From: Sulfitobacter sp. JL08
GTDB lineage: Bacteria; Pseudomonadota; Alphaproteobacteria; Rhodobacterales; Rhodobacteraceae
Reading direction: 5' to 3'
Assembly (NCBI RefSeq): GCF_003352045.1
Contig: NZ_CP025815.1
Span: 3,348,001 to 3,412,000 of the forward strand
Length of the DNA stretch: 64,000 nucleotides
Shown here piece by piece: positions 45,394-54,957 of the stretch (the stretch's first letter is position 1; each line of letters starts with the position of its first letter). The notes beneath the pieces are model-generated. The model searched no databases, was not told where the DNA came from, and saw nothing but the letters and a program-made list of their open reading frames with translations. The position numbers were made by a program, and so were the translations under genes.

Positions 45394-47103
45394 ATGACGA
45401 TGTTGAGTAACCTCGCTCCTATTCCCGAGCTTTATGTTTCATATGAATCCGCCCAGAAATTGAAGGTGGAGGCAGGCAATCTGATCAGCTGGGATCTGTC
45501 CCCCAGACAGGTTTGCGATTTGGAGCTTTTGATGAATGGCGGGTTCAATCCGCTCAAGGGCTTTCTCGGCGAGGACGATTACAATTCAGTCGTTGAAAAC
45601 ATGCGTCTGCAAAGCGGCGCGCTTTGGCCGATGCCGATTACGCTGGATGTGAACGAAAAATTCGCGGAAAGCATCGAGGTCGGACAGGACATTGCGCTGC
45701 GTGATGCCGAAGGCGTTATTCTGGCCACAATGACCGTCACAGACCGCTGGACGCCAGACAAGGCCCGCGAGGCGGAAATGGTGTTTGGCGCTGACGACGA
45801 TGCGCATCCGGCCGTGAACTACTTGCACAATCAGGCAGGCAAGATTTACCTGGGTGGCCCTGTGACCGGCATCCAACAGCCTGTCCATTATGATTTCCGT
45901 GCGCGTCGCGATACACCGAACGAATTGCGCGCCTACTTCCGCAAGGTCGGCTGGCGCCGTATCGTGGCGTTCCAAACCCGCAATCCTTTGCACCGCGCCC
46001 ATCAGGAACTGACATTCCGCGCCGCGCGCGAAGCGCAGGCCAACCTGCTGATCCATCCGGTTGTCGGCATGACAAAGCCGGGCGACGTCGATCATTTCAC
46101 CCGCGTGCGCTGCTACGAAGCCGTGCTGGACCAGTACCCGGCTGCCACCACCAGTATGTCTTTGCTGAATCTGGCGATGCGGATGGCTGGGCCGCGCGAA
46201 GCCGTCTGGCATGGTCTGATCCGCGCCAATCATGGCTGCACCCACTTTATCGTTGGCCGCGATCATGCAGGCCCCGGCAAGAATTCAAAGGGCGAAGATT
46301 TTTACGGCCCTTATGACGCGCAGGACCTGTTCAAAACCCACGAGGAAGAGATCGGCCTTGAAATGGTTGATTTCAAACACATGGTCTATGTGCAGGAAAA
46401 AGCGCAATATTATCCCGCCAATGAAGTTCCCGAAGGCGACACGGTTCTGGATATTTCCGGCACCGAATTGCGCCGCCGGCTGGCCGAAGGGCTGGAAATT
46501 CCAGAATGGTTTTCCTTTCCCGAGGTTGTGACAGAACTGCGCCGCACGCGCCCTGCCCGTTCCAAACAAGGTTTTACCGTGTTTTTCACCGGTTTTTCGG
46601 GGTCGGGAAAATCCACTATCGCCAATGCCTTGATGGTCAAGCTGATGGAAATGGGCGGTCGCCCCGTAACACTGCTGGATGGTGATGTTGTCCGTAAGAA
46701 CCTGAGCTCCGAACTGGGTTTTTCCAAGGAACACCGCGATCTGAACATTCGCCGCATCGGCTATGTCGCAAGCGAGATCACCAAGAACGGCGGCATCGCA
46801 ATCTGCGCACCGATCGCCCCCTATGCCACAACACGCCGCGCTGTGCGTGAAGACATTGAATCTTTCGGCGCCTTCGTCGAAGTTCACGTGGCCACGTCCA
46901 TCGAAGAATGCGAACGCCGTGACCGCAAGGGTCTCTACAAGCTGGCACGCGAAGGCAAGATCAAGGAGTTCACCGGCATTTCCGATCCCTACGATGTTCC
47001 GCAAAACCCGGAACTCAGCGTGGAAACCGAAAATGTCGACGTTGACAACTGCGCCCATCAGGTTTTGTTGAAACTTGAAAGCATGGGCTTGATCAAAGCC
47101 TGA
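45394..47103 (+). CDS. sat-cysC: Bifunctional sulfate adenylyltransferase / adenylylsulfate kinase
   Basis: A 569-residue fusion that activates sulfate to APS and then to PAPS. The ATP-sulfurylase half (about 1-390) has FQTRNPLHRAHQELT and IVGRDHAGPG. The APS-kinase half starts near 393 with the P-loop GFSGSGKST (about 401-409), followed by LDGDVVRKNLSSELGFSKEHRDLNIRR. Both active sites look intact, unlike fungal enzymes in which the kinase domain is regulatory. No cys genes are adjacent. The start may be the first or the second Met-encoding codon. Confidence 0.94.
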   Translation: MTMLSNLAPIPELYVSYESAQKLKVEAGNLISWDLSPRQVCDLELLMNGGFNPLKGFLGEDDYNSVVENMRLQSGALWPMPITLDVNEKFAESIEVGQDIALRDAEGVILATMTVTDRWTPDKAREAEMVFGADDDAHPAVNYLHNQAGKIYLGGPVTGIQQPVHYDFRARRDTPNELRAYFRKVGWRRIVAFQTRNPLHRAHQELTFRAAREAQANLLIHPVVGMTKPGDVDHFTRVRCYEAVLDQYPAATTSMSLLNLAMRMAGPREAVWHGLIRANHGCTHFIVGRDHAGPGKNSKGEDFYGPYDAQDLFKTHEEEIGLEMVDFKHMVYVQEKAQYYPANEVPEGDTVLDISGTELRRRLAEGLEIPEWFSFPEVVTELRRTRPARSKQGFTVFFTGFSGSGKSTIANALMVKLMEMGGRPVTLLDGDVVRKNLSSELGFSKEHRDLNIRRIGYVASEITKNGGIAICAPIAPYATTRRAVREDIESFGAFVEVHVATSIEECERRDRKGLYKLAREGKIKEFTGISDPYDVPQNPELSVETENVDVDNCAHQVLLKLESMGLIKA

Positions 47104-47109
47104 TTTCCA

Positions 47110-47139
47110 AGGCCCTTCGCCCAGCCGGGCGGGGGGCCT
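47110..47139 (+). terminator. Hairpin after sat-cysC
   Basis: A 13-base-pair stem (47110-47122 with 47127-47139, two G-T pairs) closes over a four-base loop seven bases after the stop. The following T-tract is poor (ATTGTA), so termination strength is uncertain. Confidence 0.55.
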
Positions 47140-47210
47140 ATTGTACCCCGAAAATTTTTTGCCAGCACAGCTGAAAACTGTGTCATATTTGGTAAAAAAT
47201 GGGGGTTCAC

Positions 47211-48767
47211 ATGACAATCTACAAAAGCCCGATGGCAGATCTTCCGCTTGTTGACCGGACGATCACACAGCGCGTTTTCGAAGGGCTGGAAACGCGACCG
47301 GATGCAATTGTCATTATTGACGGCGTCAGCGGCGAACAGGTGCGCGCGGGTCAATTGATCTCTGATATCCAAAGCCTTGCCGGCGGGTTGACAGAGCGTG
47401 GTTTCGGCAAGGGCCACACCATCGCTATCATGGCCCCCAATATGCCGGCCTATGCTGTCGTGTTTCATGCCGTGGCTTGGGCGGGCGGAACAATCACAAC
47501 CATAAACCCGACCTATACAGCAAACGAAGCCCGGCATCAGCTGATTGATTCCAATTCCGAAATGCTGCTCACAATCCCGGCGTTTCTTGACATTGCAAAG
47601 GCGGCCGTTGACGGCACCGGCGTCAAGGAAATCGTGGTCATCGGAACGAGTGAAAGTGCAACACCTTTGGATGATTTGATGGGGCCGCCCCTGATCGAAC
47701 AGGTGCCTGTGGACGTGAACGATCATGTGGTTGTTCTGCCCTATTCATCGGGCACCACCGGCTTGCCGAAGGGTGTCATGCTGACCCACCGGAACCTTGT
47801 CGTTAATCTGGATCAGGTGCTGGCGGTTGCGGATATGAAAGAAGGCGACACAACGCCCGCTTTCCTGCCGTTTTTTCACATTTACGGAATGATGGTGCTT
47901 CTGAATTCATACCTTGCGGCAGGGGCGTGCATCATCACCATGCCCCGCTTTGATCTGGAATTGTTCCTGCGACTGACGCAAGACCACAAGGCACGCGCGC
48001 TTTGGGTTGTTCCGCCAGTTGCAATTGCGCTGGCCAAACACCCGATGATCGACCAGTTTGATCTGTCGTCGGTCGAATATGTCGGATCAGCCGCAGCGCC
48101 CCTGGGCGCAGACCTAGCAAATGCCGTGGCCAACCGCCTGAACTGTATCGCCGTCCAGGCATATGGCATGACCGAATTAAGCCCCGGATCCCATGTCATG
48201 TCGCCACATAACCCCAAAGAGGGCGCATGCGGTCAGACCCTTCCCAATACGGAATGCAGGATCGTCGACCTTGAAAGCGGGCAGAACCTTGGCCCGAACC
48301 AGGAAGGTGAATTGTGGGTGCGCGGCCCGCAGGTGATGAAAGGGTATCTTAACAATCCAGACGCAACCGCCCAGACCATCGACAAGGATGGCTGGCTGCG
48401 CACTGGTGATATCGCATGCTTTGATAACGAAGGGTTCCTGTTCATCCGGGATCGCCTGAAAGAATTGATAAAATACAAAGGCTTTCAGGTTGCCCCGGCC
48501 GAGCTTGAGGCAACTTTGATGGCACATGACGCAATCGCAGACGCCGCCGTGATCGGCATTCCCGATGACGAAGCGGGCGAGGTTCCGATGGCCTTTGTCG
48601 TGTTGACCTCCGGGCAGTCTCTGAACGAAGACGAGGTCAAGGCGCACGTGGCCGAGCATCTTTCGCATTACAAGCAGGTGCGCCACGTCTCATTCATCGA
48701 CGCCATACCGAAATCCGCATCCGGCAAGATTTTGCGCCGCGTATTGCGCGACGGTCTGGCAGCCTAA
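47211..48767 (+). CDS. AMP-dependent acyl-CoA ligase, 4-coumarate-CoA-ligase-like
   Basis: A 518-residue adenylate-forming enzyme. The AMP-binding signature YSSGTTGLPKGVMLTHRN lies near residue 180; QAYGMTELSPGSH, GELWVRGPQVMKGY, and WLRTGDIACFDNEGF follow in order, and the catalytic Lys is in KSASGKILRR near the C-terminus. The closest named group is 4-coumarate-CoA ligase-like, but fatty or aromatic acids are all possible substrates. GGGGG lies five bases before the ATG at 47211; an in-frame ATG at 47199 is an alternative. Confidence 0.88.
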   Translation: MTIYKSPMADLPLVDRTITQRVFEGLETRPDAIVIIDGVSGEQVRAGQLISDIQSLAGGLTERGFGKGHTIAIMAPNMPAYAVVFHAVAWAGGTITTINPTYTANEARHQLIDSNSEMLLTIPAFLDIAKAAVDGTGVKEIVVIGTSESATPLDDLMGPPLIEQVPVDVNDHVVVLPYSSGTTGLPKGVMLTHRNLVVNLDQVLAVADMKEGDTTPAFLPFFHIYGMMVLLNSYLAAGACIITMPRFDLELFLRLTQDHKARALWVVPPVAIALAKHPMIDQFDLSSVEYVGSAAAPLGADLANAVANRLNCIAVQAYGMTELSPGSHVMSPHNPKEGACGQTLPNTECRIVDLESGQNLGPNQEGELWVRGPQVMKGYLNNPDATAQTIDKDGWLRTGDIACFDNEGFLFIRDRLKELIKYKGFQVAPAELEATLMAHDAIADAAVIGIPDDEAGEVPMAFVVLTSGQSLNEDEVKAHVAEHLSHYKQVRHVSFIDAIPKSASGKILRRVLRDGLAA

Positions 48768-49630
48768 AGACTGTTCAGCAATGCCTGCGCGGCCCGTTTT
48801 TCAAGATCGCCATACGTATCAGCGACGTCTTTGACGGCACGCAACGCAGGCAGACGCTTTTGGTAATCTTCCGGCGAAGCATGTTGCAGCGCCTGCCTGA
48901 TCTCTTCGGCGTCGCGGCACAGGATCATGCCGGACACATCCATGAACTTGTCCAGATTCGGGCAGCCCCAATAAATCGGTACCGTTTCACACAGAACCGC
49001 ATCTATCAGCTTTTCGGTAAAGTAGTTTGGTTCCTGAATGTTTTCGATAATGACAGAATACCGATAGGGCAAAAGCCCGTCTGATTTTTGCGCAAAAGGC
49101 TGGTAACCGCGTCCCAGAATATCGACGTCAAACCCTTCGTCATTTACCATCTGAACGATCTGGTGACGCAGGCGATGGCCCTGCTGGCTGCGTTTGGCCG
49201 AGGCGATGAGAGACGTTAATTTTGTTTTCCGGAGCGTCAAGTCGCGCCAGTCCGGCACCCACGTGGTGCCATAGGGTACAAAAACGCCGTTCGGTATTTG
49301 CGCCAGCAATGCGTCGTTGTAACTGAGCACACGAAAAAAACGCCGGTGGGAAAAGCGTAACAACCAAAGATGTTTTGCATGGATCGCTTCGGGTTCAACA
49401 ACCATCATCGACACTTGCGCACGCGTGCCAAAGGCCGGTCGAAAATGGGTGCTGGTCCTTGGGTAGACAATCAGATGGTCTGTGGACGCCAAGGCACTTG
49501 CCGGCTGGCCGCGCATCCTGTCCGGCTGGCCAATTGGCCAATGCAGTTCGTCTGCCGGAAACTGATCCAGATGCCCCCCCGGGGATTGGCCATAAGGCAA
49601 TATCGCAACTGCGGGGGTCTGGTCTTGCAT
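48764..49630 (-). CDS. Glycosyltransferase family 10 (fucosyltransferase)-like protein
   Basis: A 288-residue protein whose C-terminal half carries the GT10 pattern: YRYSVIIENIQEPNYFTEKLIDAVLCETVPIYWGCPNLDKFM, with the EN, FTEKL and PIYWG elements that bind GDP-sugar. The N-terminal half is less conserved and has an acceptor-type fold. Surface glycan synthesis is the likely role. The ATG at 49630 is chosen for its AAAGG spacing; ATG at 49639 is possible. Its end overlaps the acyl-CoA-ligase stop convergently by four bases. No other glycan genes are adjacent. Confidence 0.82.
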   Translation of the reverse strand: MQDQTPAVAILPYGQSPGGHLDQFPADELHWPIGQPDRMRGQPASALASTDHLIVYPRTSTHFRPAFGTRAQVSMMVVEPEAIHAKHLWLLRFSHRRFFRVLSYNDALLAQIPNGVFVPYGTTWVPDWRDLTLRKTKLTSLIASAKRSQQGHRLRHQIVQMVNDEGFDVDILGRGYQPFAQKSDGLLPYRYSVIIENIQEPNYFTEKLIDAVLCETVPIYWGCPNLDKFMDVSGMILCRDAEEIRQALQHASPEDYQKRLPALRAVKDVADTYGDLEKRAAQALLNSL

Positions 49631-49752
49631 GTGCCGCATCCTTTGCGCCGTGCTAGCGCAAAAGGCATCACGTTGGCAACGACCGGGCGCACCGCGCAAT
49701 CACAAGATCATGTTCGCGTCATATGGCGAAAGCGCGCCCGGATTTACCGTTC

Positions 49753-49977
49753 TTAGTGAACCGCCACTGGCGCAAGATCATGCTGACGCGCCAACACAAA
49801 GGCCAGTTTGCGGTCTGCGACAAGGGCAAGTTGTTCCCCGTCTTCGCGGTGTACGGCATACAAATGTTCCAGATCGCCTGCTTCACGCCGCACAGCATCC
49901 GGAAGGTCAGCCACCTCGACGGTTTTCACATAGACGATCCGGCTATCGCTTTCCGGTAATTCAAATGGACTGTTCAT
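49753..49977 (-). CDS. DUF1150 family protein
   Basis: A 74-residue protein matching DUF1150 (IVYVKTVEVADLPDAVR, LYAVHREDGEQLALVADRKLAFVLARQHDLAPVAVH). The family is restricted to alphaproteobacteria, often directly after a small heat-shock gene as here, with three bases between. It may modulate or accompany Hsp20; the function is unknown. Confidence 0.88.
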   Translation of the reverse strand: MNSPFELPESDSRIVYVKTVEVADLPDAVRREAGDLEHLYAVHREDGEQLALVADRKLAFVLARQHDLAPVAVH

Positions 49978-49980
49978 GGC

Positions 49981-50394
49981 TTACCCTTTCTTGATCGCAA
50001 TCGTCTGTACAATAGTTTCCGGTTTCGAGCGGGTCAGATCGACATGCAGCAAACCGTTTTCCATAATCGCCTCGCCGACGTCTACGCCATCAGCCAGCAC
50101 AAACGAGCGTTGGAATTGTCGCGCTGCAATACCCCGATGCAAAAACACGCGACCGTCATTATCTTCGCTTTGGCGGCCCCGAATGACCAGTTGGCGGTCT
50201 TCCACGGTGATCGACAGATCATGTTCACCAAACCCGGCCACGGCCAGCGTTATGCGATAAGAGTAATCCGAAGTCTGTTCGATATTGAACGGCGGATAGC
50301 CTTCGTTTCCGGATTTTGCAGTACGTTCCAGCAAACGTTCCAGTTGCTCGAACCCCAGCAGATGGGGATACCCCCCAAGTGTCAGTTTCGTCAT
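49981..50394 (-). CDS. Hsp20 small heat-shock protein (IbpA-like)
   Basis: A 137-residue small heat-shock protein. The alpha-crystallin domain spans about 36-125: PPFNIEQTSDYSYRITLAVAGFGEHDLSITVEDRQLVIRG, then HRGIAARQFQRSFVLADGV and ENGLLHVDLTR. It would hold unfolded proteins for refolding. The upstream region has a convincing sigma-32-type promoter. DUF1150 follows in the same transcript. Confidence 0.92.
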   Translation of the reverse strand: MTKLTLGGYPHLLGFEQLERLLERTAKSGNEGYPPFNIEQTSDYSYRITLAVAGFGEHDLSITVEDRQLVIRGRQSEDNDGRVFLHRGIAARQFQRSFVLADGVDVGEAIMENGLLHVDLTRSKPETIVQTIAIKKG

Positions 50395-50456
50395 ATAAGC
50401 GTCCTTTGCAAAAGCGACGGTGTGTTGCGGCCCCGTTTCGGCAACCGCTTTGATAG

Positions 50457-50487
50457 AAACATGGGGTCAAACATCGCGCCAGACAAG
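50457..50487 (-). promoter_or_regulatory. RpoH (sigma-32) promoter of the Hsp20 gene
   Basis: On the minus strand CTTGTCT is followed after 14 bases by CCCCATGTTT, close to the sigma-32 consensus CTTGAAA-N11-16-CCCCATNT. It lies about 63 bases before the Hsp20 start and supports heat-shock control. Confidence 0.72.
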
Positions 50488-50553
50488 GTCTTTGCCAAAT
50501 CACAATGAATGACTATCTTGGGTTGTCCGACAAATACCGGGAATCAGGCAGCG

Positions 50554-50778
50554 ATGAACGCCCCAATCGATATCTCAATGAAAACCGACGATGTGTTGCG
50601 GGTGGAACTGGCTGTGTTCCGGCGCGAACATCGCGATCTTGATGATGCGATAGCAGCGCTTGTTGAAAAGGGAACGGCCGACCAGTTGACCCTGCAACGG
50701 CTGAAAAAACGCAAATTGCGCCTGAAAGATACAATCGCCCTGATCGAAGACCGCCTGACGCCCGATATCATTGCCTGA
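50554..50778 (+). CDS. YdcH family protein (DUF465)
   Basis: A 74-residue, highly helical basic protein. FRREHRDLDDAIAALVEKGTADQLTLQRLKKRKLRLKDTIALIED is the DUF465/YdcH pattern: two antiparallel helices with an LKKRKLxLKD motif. The function is unknown. The frame is open to 50509, but the ATG at 50554 is the best match; an ATG at 50578 is possible. It precedes purE with about 93 bases between. Confidence 0.87.
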   Translation: MNAPIDISMKTDDVLRVELAVFRREHRDLDDAIAALVEKGTADQLTLQRLKKRKLRLKDTIALIEDRLTPDIIA

Positions 50779-50871
50779 ATAGCCGCTGCCTTGCAGGCGC
50801 AAACCCGATTGCACCCTTGCCTGCGTTGGCTATAGTGCCCGCTCTTACTTTGGGCGAAAGGCATAGCCGCG

Positions 50872-51360
50872 ATGACATCTCCTCATGTTGGCCTGATCAT
50901 GGGCAGCCAGTCGGATTGGGCCACGATGAAAGAAGCGGCAGACATTCTGGACGCGCTGGATATCCCTTATGAGGCGCGCATCGTGTCGGCCCACCGCACG
51001 CCGGACCGGTTGTGGGACTATGGCAAAACGGCCGTAGAACGCGGTTTGCAGGTGATTATCGCCGGCGCAGGCGGAGCCGCACATTTGCCCGGTATGATGG
51101 CATCGAAAACCCGCGTTCCGGTGATTGGCGTTCCGGTTCAGACCCGCGCACTTTCGGGTGTGGATTCATTGTATTCGATCCTGCAAATGCCACGCGGTTA
51201 TCCGGTGGCGACCATGGCAATCGGCGCACCCGGTGCAGCCAATGCAGGATTGATGGCGGCTGGCATTCTGGCTCTTCTGGATGCAGAACTAGCCACGCGG
51301 CTTGATGCATGGCGCGCCGCACTTTCTGCTTCGATCCCGGATGTGCCCCAAGATGACTGA
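50872..51360 (+). CDS. purE: N5-carboxyaminoimidazole ribonucleotide mutase
   Basis: A 162-residue class I PurE, which converts N5-CAIR to CAIR in purine synthesis. The phosphate-binding MGSQSDW motif is near residue 10, the family segment is [11 protein letters not shown], and the [11 protein letters not shown] motif (about 65-75) is conserved. It works in tandem with PurK, whose gene overlaps its end by eight bases. Confidence 0.95.
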   Translation: MTSPHVGLIMGSQSDWATMKEAADILDALDIPYEARIVSAHRTPDRLWDYGKTAVERGLQVIIAGAGGAAHLPGMMASKTRVPVIGVPVQTRALSGVDSLYSILQMPRGYPVATMAIGAPGAANAGLMAAGILALLDAELATRLDAWRAALSASIPDVPQDD

Positions 51361-52429
51361 GACACTGAAGACAGGCGCGACCATCGGAATTCTGGGGGGC
51401 GGTCAACTGGGCCGTATGCTGTCCGTTGCTGCCGCGCGACTCGGCTTTAGAACCCACATATTCGAACCGGGCGCAAACCCGCCCGCCGGCGATGTTGCAC
51501 ATTGCGTCACCCAAGCGGCGTATGAAGACAGCGATGCGCTGATCAAATTTGCCAACGCAGTCGACGTGATCACCTACGAATTCGAAAACATCCCGACAGC
51601 GGCTTTGGATATTCTGGAATCCCACCGCCCGATCCGACCCGGGCGCGAGGCGCTGCGCGTCTCACAGGACAGGCTGACCGAAAAAACGTTCCTGCAAGGT
51701 TTGGGTCTGAAAACCGCCCCCTTTGCCGACATAACCGATGCAGAAACCTTGTCCGCTGCACTCGCGACAATTGGCGCGCCCGCCATCCTGAAGACCCGCC
51801 GCTTTGGATATGACGGCAAAGGGCAGGCGCGGATCAAATCGCCCGATGATGTTGCGCAAGCCATGGATGATATGGCCGGTGCGCCGTCCATTCTGGAAGG
51901 GTTCGTTGATTTTTCTTACGAAGTCTCGGTTATTGCCGCCCGTGGGGTACATGGTGATGTGGCCTGTTTTGATCCGGGCGAAAACGTGCACCGCGATGGT
52001 ATCCTGCACACAACAACCGTGCCCGCAAGGCTGAGCGCTTCGCAACGCACAGATGCCATTCTTCTGGCCGCGAACATATTGAATGCACTCGATTATGTGG
52101 GCGTACTTGGCGTTGAATTGTTCGTCACGTCTCAGGGCCTGATCGTCAATGAAATCGCGCCGCGCGTACACAATTCGGGCCACTGGACACAAAACGGCTG
52201 CACCACGGATCAGTTTGAACAGCACATTCGCGCGATTGCCGGCTGGCCCTTGGGCGACGGGCAAAGGTTTGCAGATATCGTGATGGAAAATCTGATTGGC
52301 CACGATATGGATCGTGTGCCGTTGCTGGCCAAAGAACCGGACACCGCCCTGCATCTCTACGGAAAGGCCGAAACCAAACCGGGTCGCAAAATGGGCCACG
52401 TCAATCGGGTTGTCCGTACCAAAACCTGA
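51353..52429 (+). CDS. purK: 5-(carboxyamino)imidazole ribonucleotide synthase
   Basis: A 358-residue ATP-grasp enzyme that carboxylates AIR with bicarbonate. The N-terminal [13 protein letters not shown] motif, the EFENIP segment, the [15 protein letters not shown]-grasp loop and [14 protein letters not shown] are all present. The ATG at 51353 overlaps purE; an upstream in-frame start at 51302 would lie deeper in purE and is not preferred. Confidence 0.95.
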   Translation: MTETLKTGATIGILGGGQLGRMLSVAAARLGFRTHIFEPGANPPAGDVAHCVTQAAYEDSDALIKFANAVDVITYEFENIPTAALDILESHRPIRPGREALRVSQDRLTEKTFLQGLGLKTAPFADITDAETLSAALATIGAPAILKTRRFGYDGKGQARIKSPDDVAQAMDDMAGAPSILEGFVDFSYEVSVIAARGVHGDVACFDPGENVHRDGILHTTTVPARLSASQRTDAILLAANILNALDYVGVLGVELFVTSQGLIVNEIAPRVHNSGHWTQNGCTTDQFEQHIRAIAGWPLGDGQRFADIVMENLIGHDMDRVPLLAKEPDTALHLYGKAETKPGRKMGHVNRVVRTKT

Positions 52430-52461
52430 ATGGCCCCGGCAATGCCGGTCTGACTGTCGCG

Positions 52462-53619
52462 TTATGCAGCCATGAACCGCGTCGCAACATCACCGGACAG
52501 ATAGCTGAACCGCCCCGCAGCCATGGTTGCCACAACCCGGTGTGAACCTTGTTCCAGCACCACCAGATCCGCGCGCTGCCCCGAAACCAGCGTGCCGCGA
52601 TCGGTCAATCCCAGAACACGCGCTGGCCCCGCAGACACCAGATGCCATGCACCCGCCAGATCGGTAAGGCCGCTGGCCGCCAGCATCAGCGCCGCGCGGC
52701 GGGGCGAGGGATAATGGTAATCCGATGCCAGCGCATCGCACAATCCCATTGCAATAAGATCCACGGCGCTGGCGTTGCCGTTATGCGAACCACCCCGCAC
52801 CACATTCGGCGCCCCCAGAATAACAGCGTCACCAGCGGCCTTTGCGGTTTCCGCAGCCTCGACCGTTTCGGGAAATTCCGCGATATGCACGCCCCTGTCG
52901 TGCCATTGCCTGCGACCCTGTTGTTTTGCATCGTCATGGCTTCCCATCCGGATGCCGCGCGCCCGCAAATCAGCGCATAACTGGTCCAGCGCCGCGCCGA
53001 CTTCGTGCGTGCGCGCGAACAGGCCCTCGATCAACGCAAGGTGCGCCTCGGGGCTGCGTCCCGCCTTGAGCGCCTGCCCTGTCAGACGTGGGGGGCGTTT
53101 ACCCGCTGCCAACCTGTCATGGGGCAGATGATCGTTGAAGACAACGTAAGGCACCTGCCAGCGCGCAATGTCTTCGGGCAGACTGGCGTATTCATCCAAC
53201 AGATGAGTCTCAAACCGCAACTGCGGTATCAGGTCCGTAACATGGCTGGCTCTGGTGTCGCGGATGGCACACAAGACCTGATCGGCAAATGCCGCACCAC
53301 GCAATCCGCCTTCCCAACTCAGAAACTGGGCCATGACACCTGTGGTGATGCCATTTGCGGCCAACTCGGCCTCGGCCGCGATCAGCCCTTCCGCCGTTTG
53401 TTTCATCGCCCCACGGCGCGGGGCAAGGTGCCGCTCGAACCCGTCGCCGTGAATGTCCACAATGCCCGGCAGCACCAGATAACCACGCAAATCAATCTTG
53501 CGCCGTTGCGCATCCGCGCAGATCAAACCGCTTTCAAGATGCAGTTCGGCGTTGTCGCAAACGCCATCGGGGCGCAGCACACTGGCACCCTGAATGGAAA
53601 AACAAACATCAGTTCCCAT
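52462..53619 (-). CDS. phnM: PhnM-like amidohydrolase (ribose 1-methylphosphonate 5-triphosphate diphosphatase)
   Basis: A 385-residue amidohydrolase. Metal ligands are seen in [15 protein letters not shown], and the later GSHDDAK and [12 protein letters not shown] motifs match PhnM, which removes pyrophosphate in the C-P lyase pathway. No other phn genes are in the window, so it is an orphan copy, possibly a paralogue with another substrate. The ATG at 53619 is chosen; upstream codons would run through the lipase-like gene, which ends 11 bases inside this start. Confidence 0.84.
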   Translation of the reverse strand: MGTDVCFSIQGASVLRPDGVCDNAELHLESGLICADAQRRKIDLRGYLVLPGIVDIHGDGFERHLAPRRGAMKQTAEGLIAAEAELAANGITTGVMAQFLSWEGGLRGAAFADQVLCAIRDTRASHVTDLIPQLRFETHLLDEYASLPEDIARWQVPYVVFNDHLPHDRLAAGKRPPRLTGQALKAGRSPEAHLALIEGLFARTHEVGAALDQLCADLRARGIRMGSHDDAKQQGRRQWHDRGVHIAEFPETVEAAETAKAAGDAVILGAPNVVRGGSHNGNASAVDLIAMGLCDALASDYHYPSPRRAALMLAASGLTDLAGAWHLVSAGPARVLGLTDRGTLVSGQRADLVVLEQGSHRVVATMAAGRFSYLSGDVATRFMAA

Positions 53620-54433
53620 CGTCTGGCGGACCGGATGGATTACCCGTTGTTTCATCCGGGGGCGTTTCGGAACCGCGCGCACCATCCAGACATATTCCGG
53701 CCTCGCACCCGATGCCGATCGCCGTTTCCCGGGCAACATCGGTCCAGGACACATCCGGATCAAAGCGCCCGTTTTCCAGAAAAAAGATCACTTCGGCAAT
53801 CACGGTCGGATTGTTCATCATGAACGTGTGCGTCACAGGCAAAACGATATGATCCGCCATACCGGCAACCTTGGTCGATGCAACACTGACCTTGCCGTCA
53901 TCCGGGCCTTCGATCACGCTGGAAAAAAACGGGTTCAGCGATTGATCACCTGCGATGACCCCCAGTTCGAAATCGACAGGCGGCAATTTGCGCGGCAGGC
54001 TGTCGGGTCCGGTGCCCAATTGTTTGCCGGCCGGGCCATTGAACCAGCCAAAGGATTTGTAATCATCGAACATATCAACCAGTTCGCTGCCCTGATTGGG
54101 TGGCCCCAACATGACGACGCGCCCCAGTTTGGCGGGTTTGTCGTACAGAAAAAACTGGCGCACCAGAATGCCACCCATTGAATGGGTCACGAAATGCACC
54201 GTGTCATCATCGCATTGTGCAATCGCTTTTGGCAGGGTTTCGGCCACCAAAGTCTGAACCAATGCTTCGGTTGACGGGTATTGGGCATTCACGACGGAAT
54301 AGCCGTTTGCCTCAAGCACGGTTTCCATCAACACGAAAGACGTATCCGTACGCGCCAGCCCGTGCAGCAAAACGACGCAATCCGCCGCCGCAACACCGGG
54401 CCATAACATCAAAAAGGCAAACACCATCCGCAT
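53609..54433 (-). CDS. Exported alpha/beta hydrolase, lipase-like
   Basis: A 274-residue protein with a signal peptide (cleavage near GVAAA, residue 17), giving an exported enzyme. The oxyanion motif is [11 protein letters not shown], the nucleophile elbow is [12 protein letters not shown] (Ser about 87), and a candidate catalytic His is in LPVTHTFMM. The size and GPPNQGSEL segment fit the PGAP1-like/esterase group. The C-terminal tail is rich in Pro, Gly and Asp. Its end overlaps the phnM start by 11 bases, so the two are co-transcribed, though a shared pathway is not evident. Confidence 0.82.
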   Translation of the reverse strand: MRMVFAFLMLWPGVAAADCVVLLHGLARTDTSFVLMETVLEANGYSVVNAQYPSTEALVQTLVAETLPKAIAQCDDDTVHFVTHSMGGILVRQFFLYDKPAKLGRVVMLGPPNQGSELVDMFDDYKSFGWFNGPAGKQLGTGPDSLPRKLPPVDFELGVIAGDQSLNPFFSSVIEGPDDGKVSVASTKVAGMADHIVLPVTHTFMMNNPTVIAEVIFFLENGRFDPDVSWTDVARETAIGIGCEAGICLDGARGSETPPDETTGNPSGPPDDGN

Positions 54434-54504
54434 GGGGTTGAGATAGTCGCAAACGCAGCGCTACAAAAGGCCTCTTGTGCACGCTTATCGATGAAAGGCC
54501 CGTG

Positions 54505-54957
54505 ATGCGCCCCACAACCGTCCGATTGGCCACCCGCGCCATCATAGTACACGAAAACCGCCTGCTGGTTGTGAACGCATGGCCCGACGGCAAAAGCCCC
54601 CTGATGTGCGCGCCCGGTGGCGGTGCCGACGCGGGCCAGTCCTTGCCCGATAATCTGGCGCGCGAAGTGCACGAGGAAACCGGATTGCGCGTGCGTGTCG
54701 GCGCACCCTGCATGATCAACGAATTTCATGATCCTGACAGCGGCTTTCATCAGGTCGAGGTGTTTTTCCGCTGTACCGTTGAAACCGCAGACTTATCCGA
54801 TGACTGGTGCGACCCCGAAGGCATCGTCACGGACCGGCGGTGGGTCACTGCCATCGAACTGGCGGCCCTGCCCCACAAACCCGACAGCCTTGGCCTGCTG
54901 GCGTTCAGTCCTGCGCAGGCGCCGCTTTACGATCCGCTTGAACAGGTGACGTGGTAA
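54505..54957 (+). CDS. Nudix hydrolase
   Basis: A 150-residue Nudix protein. The Nudix box reads GGADAGQSLPDN followed by LAREVHEETGL; the metal-binding REVHEETG is intact, but the first Glu of the box (Gx5E) is Gln. The AIIVHENRLLVVNAW start is typical. The ATG at 54505 follows AAAGG; an in-frame upstream start at 54475 is less likely. Its last 53 bases overlap the convergent EamA gene. The substrate is unknown. Confidence 0.85.
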   Translation: MRPTTVRLATRAIIVHENRLLVVNAWPDGKSPLMCAPGGGADAGQSLPDNLAREVHEETGLRVRVGAPCMINEFHDPDSGFHQVEVFFRCTVETADLSDDWCDPEGIVTDRRWVTAIELAALPHKPDSLGLLAFSPAQAPLYDPLEQVTW

